From JACKDX01 sp964640175 (GTDB lineage: Bacteria > Myxococcota_A > Polyangia > Polyangiales > GCA-016699535): 64,000 nucleotides of DNA. Numbering within the stretch: position 1 is the first letter of the stretch; every line of letters starts with the position of its first letter. The notes below the pieces were generated by a model. It made no database searches. It saw only the letters and a list, made by a program, of their open reading frames with translations, and was not told the origin of the DNA. Positions 35,077-43,512 of the stretch are shown in pieces. The translations under genes and the position numbers were made by a program. The stretch spans positions 1 to 64,000 of the forward strand of contig CAZXFW010000009.1 of assembly GCA_964640175.1 (NCBI GenBank), written 5' to 3'.

Positions 35077-36177
35077 ATGAGGCCTTGGGTCGTGTGCACA
35101 ATGGTCACGCTAGCATGTGGCTGCTCCGATGCCGTCGATCCACACATGGATGCGCAGGGCGCGGCAAGCCAAACGCCATTGATCTTCGATGTCTATTTCA
35201 ACGAGTTTCAGTTGCAAATCGAAGGTGCGCAATCCGATGTGCCGGATCAGCTATGGTGGAGCACCTCGCCGATGAAGGTGTCTGCCAAAGGCAACGGGGA
35301 AGTAGTGGTGAGCTGGGGTCTTGCGCCAAGTTACGACAATCCGAAGCTGCCCGAGAATGTTCGGCTGAGCCCGTGGCCATTCTGTGGCGACGATGCGCTG
35401 TTTTATCGTCAGCAACCGTGCGCCGGGCCGTGCTATCATGTGAACTATCGCCTTTCTGACGTTGACCAAGATCTGCCCCAATATCCGGCGCGCCTGTTGG
35501 TCGCGGAGTTATCAGCGCCGTGGAACTCTGAGGATGCGGATTCCACGAACCGATTGACCGCCACGTTGCCTGTGATGCTTGAAAATACGGGGGCCAGTTT
35601 TTTTGAGAAAACGCGCGATGTGACGCGATCCGGAATGCTTGATCTGCTCAACGTGTTGTTGGCGGAGACGCCTTGGCGACCATGCCCATGGCCCGAACTT
35701 GAGCAATTGTTTGCTACAACGCTGACGTCGTGCGGGGGCCGATTACCGCCGCTCGAAGGGAATGTCCAGGTGCACTATGACGCGCACTGTGGGCCGAATC
35801 CTCCCACGCATCCGGGCGCAACATTGCCATGCGAGGAAAAAAGTCTCGGCGTCGATATCATCTTCTCGGGGGTGCATCTGCGTCCGCGTACTGGCGATAT
35901 CAATTCCTGCGTGCCGTATACTGTACGCATGAGTGCCAAGACTACCTTGGCACAGGATACCGCTAGGCCCACGTTCGCCTCGGCTCCAGCAGAACTCCGC
36001 ACGGTCACCAGCTATCCGTCCGGCCAAGAACCTTGTGACGCCGGACAAGGCCCGCAGTGTGTGTGGTTTATTGGTGATCAAACCAATTCGTACGGCGAAC
36101 TGGACTTACGGTGCGTGGATAGCCGATGGCAAGTCTTTCGCCGAGGTATAGGCAAAGATAAAATCTGCAGTCCTTAG
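35077..36177 (+). CDS. Lipoprotein, hypothetical
   Basis: Not recognised. The start at ATG 35077 gives MRPWVVCTMVTLACGC, a lipoprotein signal with the lipid-bearing Cys at LACGC. The mature 350 residues are beta-rich, with several Cys pairs (CAGPCYH, RPCPWPE, SCGGRLPP, EPCDAGQGPQC) that suggest disulfides outside the cytoplasm. No catalytic motif is seen. It is divergent from rhlE, and followed by an inverted repeat at 36191-36253. Confidence 0.7.
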   Translation: MRPWVVCTMVTLACGCSDAVDPHMDAQGAASQTPLIFDVYFNEFQLQIEGAQSDVPDQLWWSTSPMKVSAKGNGEVVVSWGLAPSYDNPKLPENVRLSPWPFCGDDALFYRQQPCAGPCYHVNYRLSDVDQDLPQYPARLLVAELSAPWNSEDADSTNRLTATLPVMLENTGASFFEKTRDVTRSGMLDLLNVLLAETPWRPCPWPELEQLFATTLTSCGGRLPPLEGNVQVHYDAHCGPNPPTHPGATLPCEEKSLGVDIIFSGVHLRPRTGDINSCVPYTVRMSAKTTLAQDTARPTFASAPAELRTVTSYPSGQEPCDAGQGPQCVWFIGDQTNSYGELDLRCVDSRWQVFRRGIGKDKICSP

Positions 36178-36190
36178 CCTGATTTAATCT

Positions 36191-36253
36191 GGGGACACCT
36201 TAATTAATTCCAAGCGCGTCAAACTCAACCCTCAGAAATAGTTAAGGTGTCCC
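36191..36253. repeat. Inverted repeat with GGGACACCTTAA arms
   Basis: GGGACACCTTAA (from 36192) and its exact complement TTAAGGTGTCCC (36242-36253) are separated by 38 bases. It sits between the convergent genes ending at 36177 and 36314, so it could act as a bidirectional hairpin. The same GGGACACCTT motif occurs in the 50-bp repeat at 46956 and, inverted, near 30690, which suggests a small mobile or transposase-linked repeat. Confidence 0.6.
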
Positions 36254-36313
36254 TGAAGGATCCATTGTCGGATGGCGCCGCAGTCTTAAAGTGGTTTGAA
36301 AAACATGAACCAT

Positions 36314-37231
36314 TCACTCGTCGGAGAAATAGTCTTGGTCGATGCGATGTAAAGTGTAGGTGGTGATAGGAGTTACGCCAATGTTGTGTTCAAGCAATCG
36401 AGTGGCGAGTTCCGGTCCGTCAATAAGTACGAGCTTGATGTCCAAGTGCTCGGCATAGTCTTGGGCTTCCTGAGTGAATCGAGACGTCGTTATAAAAATG
36501 CCTTTCCTTGAACGGCGGCCGTGCAGCGCTCCAACGAAATCACGTATTTCACGTGCTCCAACTACGCCCTTCCAACGCTTTGCCTGAATGCAGATGGTAT
36601 CAAGACCAAGCTTATCTTCTTTGATGATCCCGTCGATGCCGCCATCGCCGCTTCTTCCGATTGCTTCGCCAGCTTCTTTTCGGGACCCACCGTACCCCAT
36701 CGCGACCAGTAGCTCTATGACAAGCTCCTCAAAAAATTGTGGAGGTTGTTGTGCGATATTCTCGAGAAGCTCTGCACCAATCTCCCCCTGAAAGCGTTGA
36801 TACGCCTCAGCGATGATTTCTTCTGGAGGCAGCTCGCCAATGCTGCTATCTGGCGGAATGCTCCCAGTGGAACGGGACGATTGTTCACTGCGTTCCTGAA
36901 ATTGGCGAAAGTCGGCAAACTGCATGAGGAAAGTTCTGTCAATCTTGACAGGCTGTGCTTCGAGTATCTCTCGACCTCGTTGGGTGATATTGAAATGGCC
37001 CCGACGCGTGCTCTCCAACAGGCCGGCCTTTTTCAGATAGGTCCGAGCCCACCCTGTGCGGTTCTCTATATAGGTGCTTTGACCACTAGGTAAACGCAGG
37101 CGACGGTCGCTATCACTGAGTTTGAAATGGTCAGCTATCGACTCCGCTGCGCCACTTACTGTCCGCTCCTTTCCGTCAGCGCAAAGGCTAAGTAGTGGAA
37201 GAATAAAATCATAAAACTTAGGTATAGGCAT
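36314..37231 (-). CDS. mrr: Mrr-type restriction endonuclease
   Basis: Type IV restriction enzyme expected to cut methylated DNA. The start at ATG 37231 follows AGGAG. The N-terminal winged-helix part (about 1-95) begins MPIPKFYDFILPLLSLCADG, the usual Mrr opening. The C-terminal PD-(D/E)xK nuclease domain (about 150-300) has FFEELVIELLVAMGYGG, SGDGGIDGII (catalytic Asp) and CIQAKRWKG (Gln-x-Lys). Length is 305 residues, close to the family norm. No methylase is adjacent, as expected for a stand-alone type IV enzyme. Confidence 0.92.
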   Translation of the reverse strand: MPIPKFYDFILPLLSLCADGKERTVSGAAESIADHFKLSDSDRRLRLPSGQSTYIENRTGWARTYLKKAGLLESTRRGHFNITQRGREILEAQPVKIDRTFLMQFADFRQFQERSEQSSRSTGSIPPDSSIGELPPEEIIAEAYQRFQGEIGAELLENIAQQPPQFFEELVIELLVAMGYGGSRKEAGEAIGRSGDGGIDGIIKEDKLGLDTICIQAKRWKGVVGAREIRDFVGALHGRRSRKGIFITTSRFTQEAQDYAEHLDIKLVLIDGPELATRLLEHNIGVTPITTYTLHRIDQDYFSDE

Positions 37232-37359
37232 ACGTTCTCCTGTAGCCCGTATTGCGTTTGACCTTACCCCCAAAACCCGGACCAGGTTGTTATGCCACAT
37301 TTCTATCCTATGTTGCGCGTTTTCGGCACCACCGTGGTTGAACCTTCAAGTGACTAAAG

Positions 37360-37615
37360 CTAGCCAGATTCCGGATAAAATCCGAGTACGGCTAGCAAAC
37401 GCTGTGAGATAAGGGACAGCTCTTCCGTGTTGACGAGTGCCACGCGACGCTCACCCAACCTGCGCCGGTCTAACGTCCGCGGTTGCTCCACGATGACGTA
37501 GGAGTCATGCTCGAGCTTGTCTCGCGATGTCCGCTCTAGCCGTGGACTTCCGCTGGGCTTCCTCGTCCAGCGCTTGCTCCACATCGTCGGGTAATCGGAT
37601 GGAAAATGCACCCAT
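37360..37615 (-). pseudogene. Ribbon-helix-helix antitoxin remnant
   Basis: ATG at 37615 (after a GAGGGAGC-type ribosome site) gives MGAFSIRLPDDVEQALDEEA, then QRKSTARADIARQARA and a stop at 37505. This is a CopG-like DNA-binding start that stops after 36 residues. Protein-like sequence continues in another frame (DSYVIVEQPRTLDRRRLGER to 37360), so a frameshift has probably split the gene. No toxin partner is left beside it. Confidence 0.4.
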
Positions 37616-37792
37616 AATCTAGCTCCCTCTGTGAACTACGTAATGTAATACAAAAAGTGTTACACGGCAGATGACCTGCCCACCCAGAGTTACCAGCAAA
37701 GAAGAATGACCGCCAGGGGTGTAAGAATGTCGGACTGCATTACAAGTTGTCATCTATATAGAGTAACTAGAGTGTCTGACAGGACCATCAGC

Positions 37793-38293
37793 TCAGGCGC
37801 AGCCCCGAACCATGAGGACGGCAAACCACACGATGGCGAGCGATACTAACATGGTCGTACGGCCAATCCACGAAGCCGCTCTGCGTGCACGTTCGGCACG
37901 CGTCTGATTCCCATGTTGGAATGCGTTGAGCGCACCTTTGCCGACCACTACCTCATGAAGCACAGTCAAAACGAGAACCACGAGAACTAATGCAAGCTTC
38001 CAAGCAAGCCATTTCCCGAAACCTTGCGCAAAGAACCGAGCCTCGCTGAGGACGGCCACGGAAATGCCCCGGAAGTAAAGGTTGGCTACGCCTGTGACGA
38101 TCAAGACGACGAGCGAGATCCAACCGAGCACGCGATAGCGTGCACCCATCGAGCGAATCAGCATGGGCGCATGTGCACGCAGCTCATCGCGACGCAACAA
38201 TGGCACCACCACAGCCGCAAAAAAAACCATGGCTCCGATCCATGTCGCGGCGGCAAGAATGTGAAGCCAAATGCTGATGAGGTACACGGTCAT
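37793..38293 (-). CDS. CopD-like integral membrane protein
   Basis: A 166-residue inner-membrane protein with four hydrophobic helices, starting MTVYLISIWLHILAAATWIG. Conserved HILAAATWIG and VLHEVVVGKG segments match the CopD (copper resistance D) superfamily, where the buried His residues are thought to bind a metal or haem. The start was moved to ATG 38293 because upstream residues do not look like protein. The last 50 residues have a stray copy at 21488-21643. It is divergent from the cupin/SDR operon. Confidence 0.75.
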   Translation of the reverse strand: MTVYLISIWLHILAAATWIGAMVFFAAVVVPLLRRDELRAHAPMLIRSMGARYRVLGWISLVVLIVTGVANLYFRGISVAVLSEARFFAQGFGKWLAWKLALVLVVLVLTVLHEVVVGKGALNAFQHGNQTRAERARRAASWIGRTTMLVSLAIVWFAVLMVRGCA

Positions 38294-38441
38294 ACGAAAG
38301 AAGATCTTGTATACATAAACCTCTGTGCTCTCCTTCACAACCATTGAGTCATTTTCTTTACTCAGGGTGCGACGTCGTGCCTGGGGAAGTTTGACAATCG
38401 TTAGCCTTCGTGACTGACATACATGGCAAAGGAGAAACACC

Positions 38442-38846
38442 ATGACCATTTCACGCAACGGCACGCGTCCGATGCAAGAGGCGCCCGCCGAGCACTTCAC
38501 CGGCCGCGTGCACGTCGAGTACCTCTTTCAATCTCCCGAGCCGGCGCGGGCCGGCGCGGCGTACGTCTCCTTCGAGCCGTGCGCGCGTAGCGACTGGCAC
38601 ACACACCCGCTCGGCCAGACACTGATCGTCACGTTCGGCTGTGGTCTACACCAGCGTTGGGGCGGGCCCATCGAAGAGATCCGGCCCGGGGATGTCGTGA
38701 CCGTCGGCCCGAACGAGAAGCACTGGCACGGCGCCGCGAAGGCGACGGCGATGATGCACATCGCGATTCAAGAGTCGCTCGATGGCAAGGCCGTCGAGTG
38801 GCTTGAGAAGGTCACCGACGCGCAATACGAAGGGAGGCAGTCATGA
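38442..38846 (+). CDS. Cupin-domain protein
   Basis: A small beta-barrel protein of 134 residues with both cupin motifs: SDWHTHPLGQTLIV (metal-binding His pair) and PGDVVTVGPNEKHWHGA (second His set). It belongs to the single-domain group often found beside carboxymuconolactone decarboxylase-like or dehydrogenase genes. GC is higher than in the flanking DNA. It overlaps the SDR gene by four bases (ATGA), so the two form an operon, probably acting on the same small molecule, which I cannot name. Confidence 0.85.
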   Translation: MTISRNGTRPMQEAPAEHFTGRVHVEYLFQSPEPARAGAAYVSFEPCARSDWHTHPLGQTLIVTFGCGLHQRWGGPIEEIRPGDVVTVGPNEKHWHGAAKATAMMHIAIQESLDGKAVEWLEKVTDAQYEGRQS

Positions 38847-39715
38847 AGAAGGACGTCACGGTCGTGATTGGCGCTGGCGGCATCGGCCAGGCCATCGCCC
38901 GACGTATCAGCAGCGGCCGCCACATTCTCGTGGCCAATCACAGCCAGGAGTCCGCCGACGCTGCCGCGAAGGTGCTCGAGGATGCGGGCTTCGAGACCAC
39001 GGCGATGCGCGCCGATGTCTCGGACCGCGCAATGATTCAAGCCGTGGTTCGAAAGGCGCAGGCGCTCGGTCCGATCAAGGCGCTTGTGCAAGCAGCGGGC
39101 GTCTCGCCGTCTCAGGCGCCGATCGAAGCCATCCTTAAGGTGGACCTTTACGGCACCTCGATCCTGCTTGAGGAGTTTGGCGCGGTCATCGCGGAGGGCG
39201 GTTCGGGCGTGGTGATATCCTCGCAGTCGGGCTACCGCATGCCGGCCCTGACCGCAGAGCAGGACGCGCTCCTCGCCACTGCGCCTGCCGAAGAGCTCTT
39301 GAAGCTCGACTTCGTTAAAGCCGTCAAGGATACGTTGCATGCGTATCAGATGTCGAAGCGCTGCAACTCGCTCCGGGTACGCGGTGAGGCGGTCAAGTGG
39401 GCGAAGCGTGGCGCGCGGATCAACGCGATCAGCCCTGGCATCATCGTAACGCCGCTCGCGAACGACGAGCTGCATGGCGAACGCGCGGACTTCTATCAGG
39501 CGATGCTGAAGAAGATGCCAGCAGGCCGCGCCGGAACGCCCGACGAGGTTGCCGCTCTTGCAGCATTCATCATGGGGCCGGAGGGCGGCTTCATTACTGG
39601 CAGCGACTTTCTGATCGATGGCGGCGCAACGGCTTCCTACTTCTTTGGCGAACTTGCGCCACATCGTGGGCCTGGCCACGGAGTTCATGGATCAAGTGCT
39701 CCGCAAGCAGTTTAA
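38843..39715 (+). CDS. Short-chain dehydrogenase/reductase with replaced C-terminus
   Basis: NAD(P)-dependent oxidoreductase: VVIGAGGIGQAIAR (dinucleotide site), then a Ser in VVISSQSGY and the YQMSKR catalytic Tyr/Lys pair, then ISPGIIVTPL and TGSDFLIDGGATASYFF. The frame follows the expected fold to GELAP (39660), where inserted DNA begins. The native ending (GELAPERAQ and stop) is found instead at 40942-40971. The present tail, HRGPGHGVHGSSAPQAV, is foreign. Since only the last few residues changed, the enzyme may still work. ATGA overlap with the cupin gene. Confidence 0.85.
   Translation: MKKDVTVVIGAGGIGQAIARRISSGRHILVANHSQESADAAAKVLEDAGFETTAMRADVSDRAMIQAVVRKAQALGPIKALVQAAGVSPSQAPIEAILKVDLYGTSILLEEFGAVIAEGGSGVVISSQSGYRMPALTAEQDALLATAPAEELLKLDFVKAVKDTLHAYQMSKRCNSLRVRGEAVKWAKRGARINAISPGIIVTPLANDELHGERADFYQAMLKKMPAGRAGTPDEVAALAAFIMGPEGGFITGSDFLIDGGATASYFFGELAPHRGPGHGVHGSSAPQAV
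39525..39660. repeat. 136-bp direct repeat, left copy (within the SDR gene)
   Basis: Identical to 40820-40955 except for two bases near the left end (GGAACGCCC against GGTACACCC). It codes the last 45 residues of the SDR fold. The two copies bracket 1159 bases carrying two minus-strand genes. Confidence 0.95.
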
Positions 39716-39766
39716 TGCGGCCAACCGATGTCCCAGCGCATCCTAAGCATCCCTACGAATAGTAGC

Positions 39767-40300
39767 TCAATCACTGGTGATGGATGCTTGAAGTGCGCGC
39801 AAACTATGACGGATGAGATCCACTTGGCTGTCTGCACCTATAGCTTTTTCCAGACTTCGGAGCAGCATCAGATCTTCTTTTCGCCAACGATAGCTTTTCA
39901 TGACGCTCGGGTAGCGATCCTTACGTCCGATGTGTGGCACCCATCGTAGATAGCTTTGGGGCGGCATACCTCGAAAAGATGTACAAGCACTGTCGTTCCG
40001 CACGTCACGCACAACCTTTAGCAGATCTTCAGGCATGCCCATGCTCGAACGAAACGTGCTGGGCTTTTTGAGGACCAATGCAGGGATCAACTCTAAAATA
40101 CGTGGCTCAAGCTCGCCCGCCCACAGAGCATCTTCAAGGCGAATCTTACCTGGATAGGGGGTCAGTAAAGGATCATTGCTTGTCAATAATCCCATGTGAA
40201 TGAGCTTTCCCATGGTGCGCACAAAACGCGGATCTTGCCGACACTTTTTTTGCGCCCTCAATTTTGTACGCGCGCGAGCCTTTAGGGTCTTAGGGTCCAT
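39767..40300 (-). CDS. Uncharacterised partner of the nucleotidyltransferase gene
   Basis: Not recognised. 177 residues, basic N-terminus (MDPKTLKARARTKLRAQKKC), then alpha-helical, with LEPRILELIPALVLKKP and a basic middle (SYLRWVPHIGRKDRYPSVMK). Its ATG follows the upstream gene's stop codon directly, so the two are a tight operon. Order and size suggest a two-component cassette, possibly a toxin-antitoxin pair. The cassette is AT-richer than the surrounding SDR DNA and interrupts it. Function is inference only. Confidence 0.65.
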   Translation of the reverse strand: MDPKTLKARARTKLRAQKKCRQDPRFVRTMGKLIHMGLLTSNDPLLTPYPGKIRLEDALWAGELEPRILELIPALVLKKPSTFRSSMGMPEDLLKVVRDVRNDSACTSFRGMPPQSYLRWVPHIGRKDRYPSVMKSYRWRKEDLMLLRSLEKAIGADSQVDLIRHSLRALQASITSD

Positions 40301-40777
40301 CTATACAAACTCCTCTAAGTTCACCGCATATTTTCCCGCCAACTCGAAAAACTCATCGCAGGGATCGCCAGCGAGATACTCAACGATTAAGTTCTTGGTT
40401 TTTTCGGGCGCAAACTTCGCCTTGGAGATTAATACATAGACGGCTTCTGCTAGCAGAGCATGAACATAATCACCTTGGTACATCGATCGGTACCTGGTTT
40501 CGGACGGCATCCATGCTTCGTGCCCGACTGGATCCAAAATTTTACCGTGCTTCAAGAGTAAACACTCAAACTCCTTTTGTATGGCATAATCGTAGTCCGC
40601 ATAAACGTCCACGTCCTTCGTCGCTGCCAAACTTAGCGTGATCCCCGATTCGATAAGCGCATTCTGACCAATCACACGAATGCAGCAAGACTTCAGTCGT
40701 AGCGTGCCATCCCGACTACGTTCTGCGTTCTCCTGGGCAATCCAGCCATTAAGTTCTTCGAAAACATCGCGTAACAT
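40301..40777 (-). CDS. Nucleotidyltransferase-fold protein (DUF6036/AbiEii-like)
   Basis: A 158-residue protein with the nucleotidyltransferase pattern IRVIGQNALIESG (helix before the active strand), TKDVDVYADYD (the acidic D-x-D pair) and a later helical part (HALLAEAVYVLISKAKFA). This resembles the minimal nucleotidyltransferases of DUF6036 and AbiEii type, several of which serve in toxin-antitoxin or phage defence pairs. First gene of the two-gene cassette inserted in the SDR gene. ATG at 40777 lies six bases after a good -10 box. Confidence 0.7.
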   Translation of the reverse strand: MLRDVFEELNGWIAQENAERSRDGTLRLKSCCIRVIGQNALIESGITLSLAATKDVDVYADYDYAIQKEFECLLLKHGKILDPVGHEAWMPSETRYRSMYQGDYVHALLAEAVYVLISKAKFAPEKTKNLIVEYLAGDPCDEFFELAGKYAVNLEEFV

Positions 40778-40783
40778 GCTTAT

Positions 40784-40811
40784 ATCATACCATAATTTTA
40801 TGTATATACAA
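40784..40811 (-). promoter_or_regulatory. Promoter of the nucleotidyltransferase cassette
   Basis: On the minus strand TTGTAT (40811-40806), 16 bases, then TATGAT (40789-40784). The ATG at 40777 follows six bases later with no ribosome site, so the transcript should be leaderless. The region is strongly AT-rich and begins just inside the right direct repeat. Confidence 0.6.
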
Positions 40812-40819
40812 TTTTAATC

Positions 40820-40971
40820 GCCGCGCCGGTACACCCGACGAGGTTGCCGCTCTTGCAGCATTCATCATGGGGCCGGAGGGCGGCTTCATTACTGGCAGCG
40901 ACTTTCTGATCGATGGCGGCGCAACGGCTTCCTACTTCTTTGGCGAACTTGCGCCTGAACGCGCTCAGTGA
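40820..40971 (+). pseudogene. Detached SDR 3' end; right copy of the 136-bp direct repeat
   Basis: 40820-40955 repeats 39525-39660, and 40956-40971 continues into the native end of the SDR gene (ERAQ and TGA). This is the original 3' terminus left behind by the insertion. It has no start and is not expected to be translated. Confidence 0.92.
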
Positions 40972-41105
40972 TGCTCGCAAAGAAGGCTGCGTGCTCAGCC
41001 GGAAGCGGCCTTGCATCTTCGATGCTGCTCCACCTTATCAGTCGACTGTTTGCTCTTGTGCCGCCTTGGAGATTTCATCGGCAAATGTCAAACGATGCTA
41101 ATGTA

Positions 41106-42878
41106 CTAGCGATCCGGTTGTTTCACGCCCTTTTCGGTTGCTAGAAAGGACGATCGAGGTCCTAGGCGAAGACTTTGACTTGCAACAGCTACATCTTCCT
41201 CCCAATATGACTGCACACTCTCATTCTCGCTCAAGCGAGTATGCCAAAGGTCGTCGACCACAGCCAGTGCATCCTTTCCATCATGACGACTAAGCATCAG
41301 TAAAAAGAGCTCCCGACGATGAAGTTCACTGAATTCTTCAACGGCGGGCGGCACAGTCAGCCAACGAATCAAATCCTTGAGTGCTGGTGAATCAATCGCC
41401 TTGTGTGCGCGAATGTCGGTAATGAAGCCTTTGAACAAGGCCCAAAACCTGAGTGCGGGCTGGTCGTCGCAGCGCCTCACGAGTCTGCCCTTTGAATCGA
41501 GCCAGCCTTCCCCTCGGAAAACATATTGAAAATTGTCAGAAGATCTTGCTGCTATACCAAGTGCCGTATCGCGACTGGATCCCCCACAAGTAACAATGCG
41601 TTCTGAACTCTTCCTCTCCAGCTTAGATGTGCCTGCCAACTGACTCTTAATTAGGCGTAGATCAAATACGTCCCTGGGTATTTCGCCACTTTCTGCACGA
41701 TAAGCTCCGCTCTCACTCTCTTGGAGTAGGTGCGTCACGGCTACAGTGGTTCTTTCAGCTCGCCGCTCGAAATGCCATATTTCAATGTATCCTAGGTGCC
41801 CTTCGCTAAGCACAACATCGACTTCAAGGTTCGGGGGATCAGCAGTGGTTTCGTTAGAAACGGTCAAAAATTGATCCAAGGGTAAATACCGAGAAGTATG
41901 CCTCCTAATCTCCCGCTTCATTGCAGCTGAAACTTTAATGGGTCTATCCAGTGTTGTATGTGTGGCTGGCCTCCAATCCCTAAACGAATGGTACTCCACT
42001 CCCCCTCTGCTGGGAGGGTTTCCCGCAAGGAGAGTCTGCATTGTAAACGCTAATTCTTTTGTCCGAAATGTATTCCAATCTTGAGTCGGTTCACGCCATA
42101 ACCTTGCAAGTATCGGAAGCGCCTTCCTATGCCCCAAATTTCTGACAGCGGATAAGTAATATGAACGCAGCTCGCCATCCACTCGGTTGTTGCCGGCCGG
42201 TGCCTCTCGTAACCAGCACAAAAGTTTCTCTCTAATCCCGAGCTTCTCTAAGTCTGAAAAAGAAATCTCAAAGTCATCGCCAAATGAAGTCCAAAAGATA
42301 ACGGCATCGGAATAATTATCTCGAACCTTTCCAGATTTACAAGGAAGTCTCATACTCAGCTGATTATCTTGACTAAGGAGCGTTAAGCCAGCGGTTGAAA
42401 CTCGAAGCGCAATGGTGCCTTGGATGTTCTCAGCATATGATTCACATTTGCCGCGAACCCGTTTGCCTGCTGTTTCTGATACCAAAACCTGGGTCTCCAG
42501 AGCGAGAAACGCTCGCAGTAGTCGTCGATCAAAATCTGCTTTACCAATTACGCCTTGTCTGATCACGATCCCATCTCCAGCACTCTTTTGCATTGCCGTT
42601 ACAGCTACCTGACTATTGTTCGTAGACCGCTCGAAGCGCCAGAAGCCAAAAGGCATGTTCATATCAGAAACTACAAATTCAACGGCAACAGTATCGGGAA
42701 TCGATGGCACGTTATCCGGTACCACAAGACGAAAGGGATAATTGCCGGCTGGCTGAAGTCCCGCTAGTCGTGCGAGGACTTCAGCCTTGAGATCGTTCGG
42801 CGTCGCATTGGAACTCGCGCTAAAGAAGAGGCAGGAACCGAATACAAACAAATGCCACGGGGTAAGATAGCAAAGCAC
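41106..42878 (-). CDS. Exported protein with full-length internal duplication
   Basis: Not recognised. Residues 1-25 form a signal peptide with probable cleavage after SSNA. The mature protein consists of two related halves. DMNMPFGFWRFERSTNNSQV, with VAVT and FDRRLL, in the first half matches LGYIEIWHFERRAERTTV, with VAVT and FDLRLI, in the second. ELRSYYLSAVRNLGHRKALP, then ILARLW, matches HRRELFLLMLSRHDGKDALA, then VVDDLW. Each half ends in helical, HEAT-like sequence. Three Cys per half may form disulfides. It stands alone. Function unknown; location probably periplasm or cell surface. Confidence 0.75.
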   Translation of the reverse strand: MLCYLTPWHLFVFGSCLFFSASSNATPNDLKAEVLARLAGLQPAGNYPFRLVVPDNVPSIPDTVAVEFVVSDMNMPFGFWRFERSTNNSQVAVTAMQKSAGDGIVIRQGVIGKADFDRRLLRAFLALETQVLVSETAGKRVRGKCESYAENIQGTIALRVSTAGLTLLSQDNQLSMRLPCKSGKVRDNYSDAVIFWTSFGDDFEISFSDLEKLGIREKLLCWLREAPAGNNRVDGELRSYYLSAVRNLGHRKALPILARLWREPTQDWNTFRTKELAFTMQTLLAGNPPSRGGVEYHSFRDWRPATHTTLDRPIKVSAAMKREIRRHTSRYLPLDQFLTVSNETTADPPNLEVDVVLSEGHLGYIEIWHFERRAERTTVAVTHLLQESESGAYRAESGEIPRDVFDLRLIKSQLAGTSKLERKSSERIVTCGGSSRDTALGIAARSSDNFQYVFRGEGWLDSKGRLVRRCDDQPALRFWALFKGFITDIRAHKAIDSPALKDLIRWLTVPPAVEEFSELHRRELFLLMLSRHDGKDALAVVDDLWHTRLSENESVQSYWEEDVAVASQSLRLGPRSSFLATEKGVKQPDR

Positions 42879-42936
42879 ACGCTAGTTTATGACAAGTGAA
42901 CGCAATTTCAACCGCTAAATACATAAATCCAGAACT

Positions 42937-42986
42937 CCAGGGATACCTTACCTGTTTTGGATTCATGAATTTTTTGAGTTGGCGGA
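42937..42986 (+). repeat. 50-bp dispersed repeat, copy 1
   Basis: CCAGGGATACCTTACCTGTT leads into TTTTTGAGTTGGCGGA. It matches 46956-47005 with six or seven differences in 50 bases. It lies in the short gap before the gene at 43050. It probably marks an old insertion element end. Confidence 0.75.
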
Positions 42987-43049
42987 AAGATAGGCGGCTC
43001 ACTTGAAGGAGTTTGTGCGGTGTGCGCTGCCATGTTAACCTAGGTACCC

Positions 43050-43445
43050 ATGAGAACTGCACGCTATGCTGTTATCGTTTCAGGCATCGTGCTTCCGACA
43101 CTTGTTGGTCTGATTAGCATGGGCCTTGGTGGGATGGATGGAACAGGGTCGATGGGCACCATGCTTTCCCTTGTGCTTATTGGAACGGTGGCCAATAGCG
43201 TGTGCTGGGGAGGCGTACTTCTTGCGACGCTAGCGTATCGAAATCCGAAAAGTGTTTTCTTTCCTGCCGTTGCGGGCATCGTTCCACTTGCCGTGGTGTA
43301 TGCTGGCCTGGGCGGCGAGAGCGATCCGTTACTTGTGATCGGTTTGATAATCGTTCCTTTTTATACGCTTCCATTGATTCTGTTGGGGGCACTGGGTGGG
43401 CTATGGTTTGATAGGCGATCGAACCGTGAAGCCCCACCTAAATGA
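43050..43445 (+). CDS. Small membrane protein, hypothetical
   Basis: A 131-residue protein with four predicted transmembrane helices (about residues 7-27, 38-62, 70-86 and 92-118) and a short basic tail (DRRSNREAPPK). ATG at 43050. No family recognised. It is convergent with the SMR transporter gene. Confidence 0.65.
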   Translation: MRTARYAVIVSGIVLPTLVGLISMGLGGMDGTGSMGTMLSLVLIGTVANSVCWGGVLLATLAYRNPKSVFFPAVAGIVPLAVVYAGLGGESDPLLVIGLIIVPFYTLPLILLGALGGLWFDRRSNREAPPK

Positions 43446-43512
43446 CGTCCGAAGGCTTTTGTCGTATTGCCTAGCCGTCGCGGCTGTTGTGATAGCGGAG
43501 CAATGATTTTGG

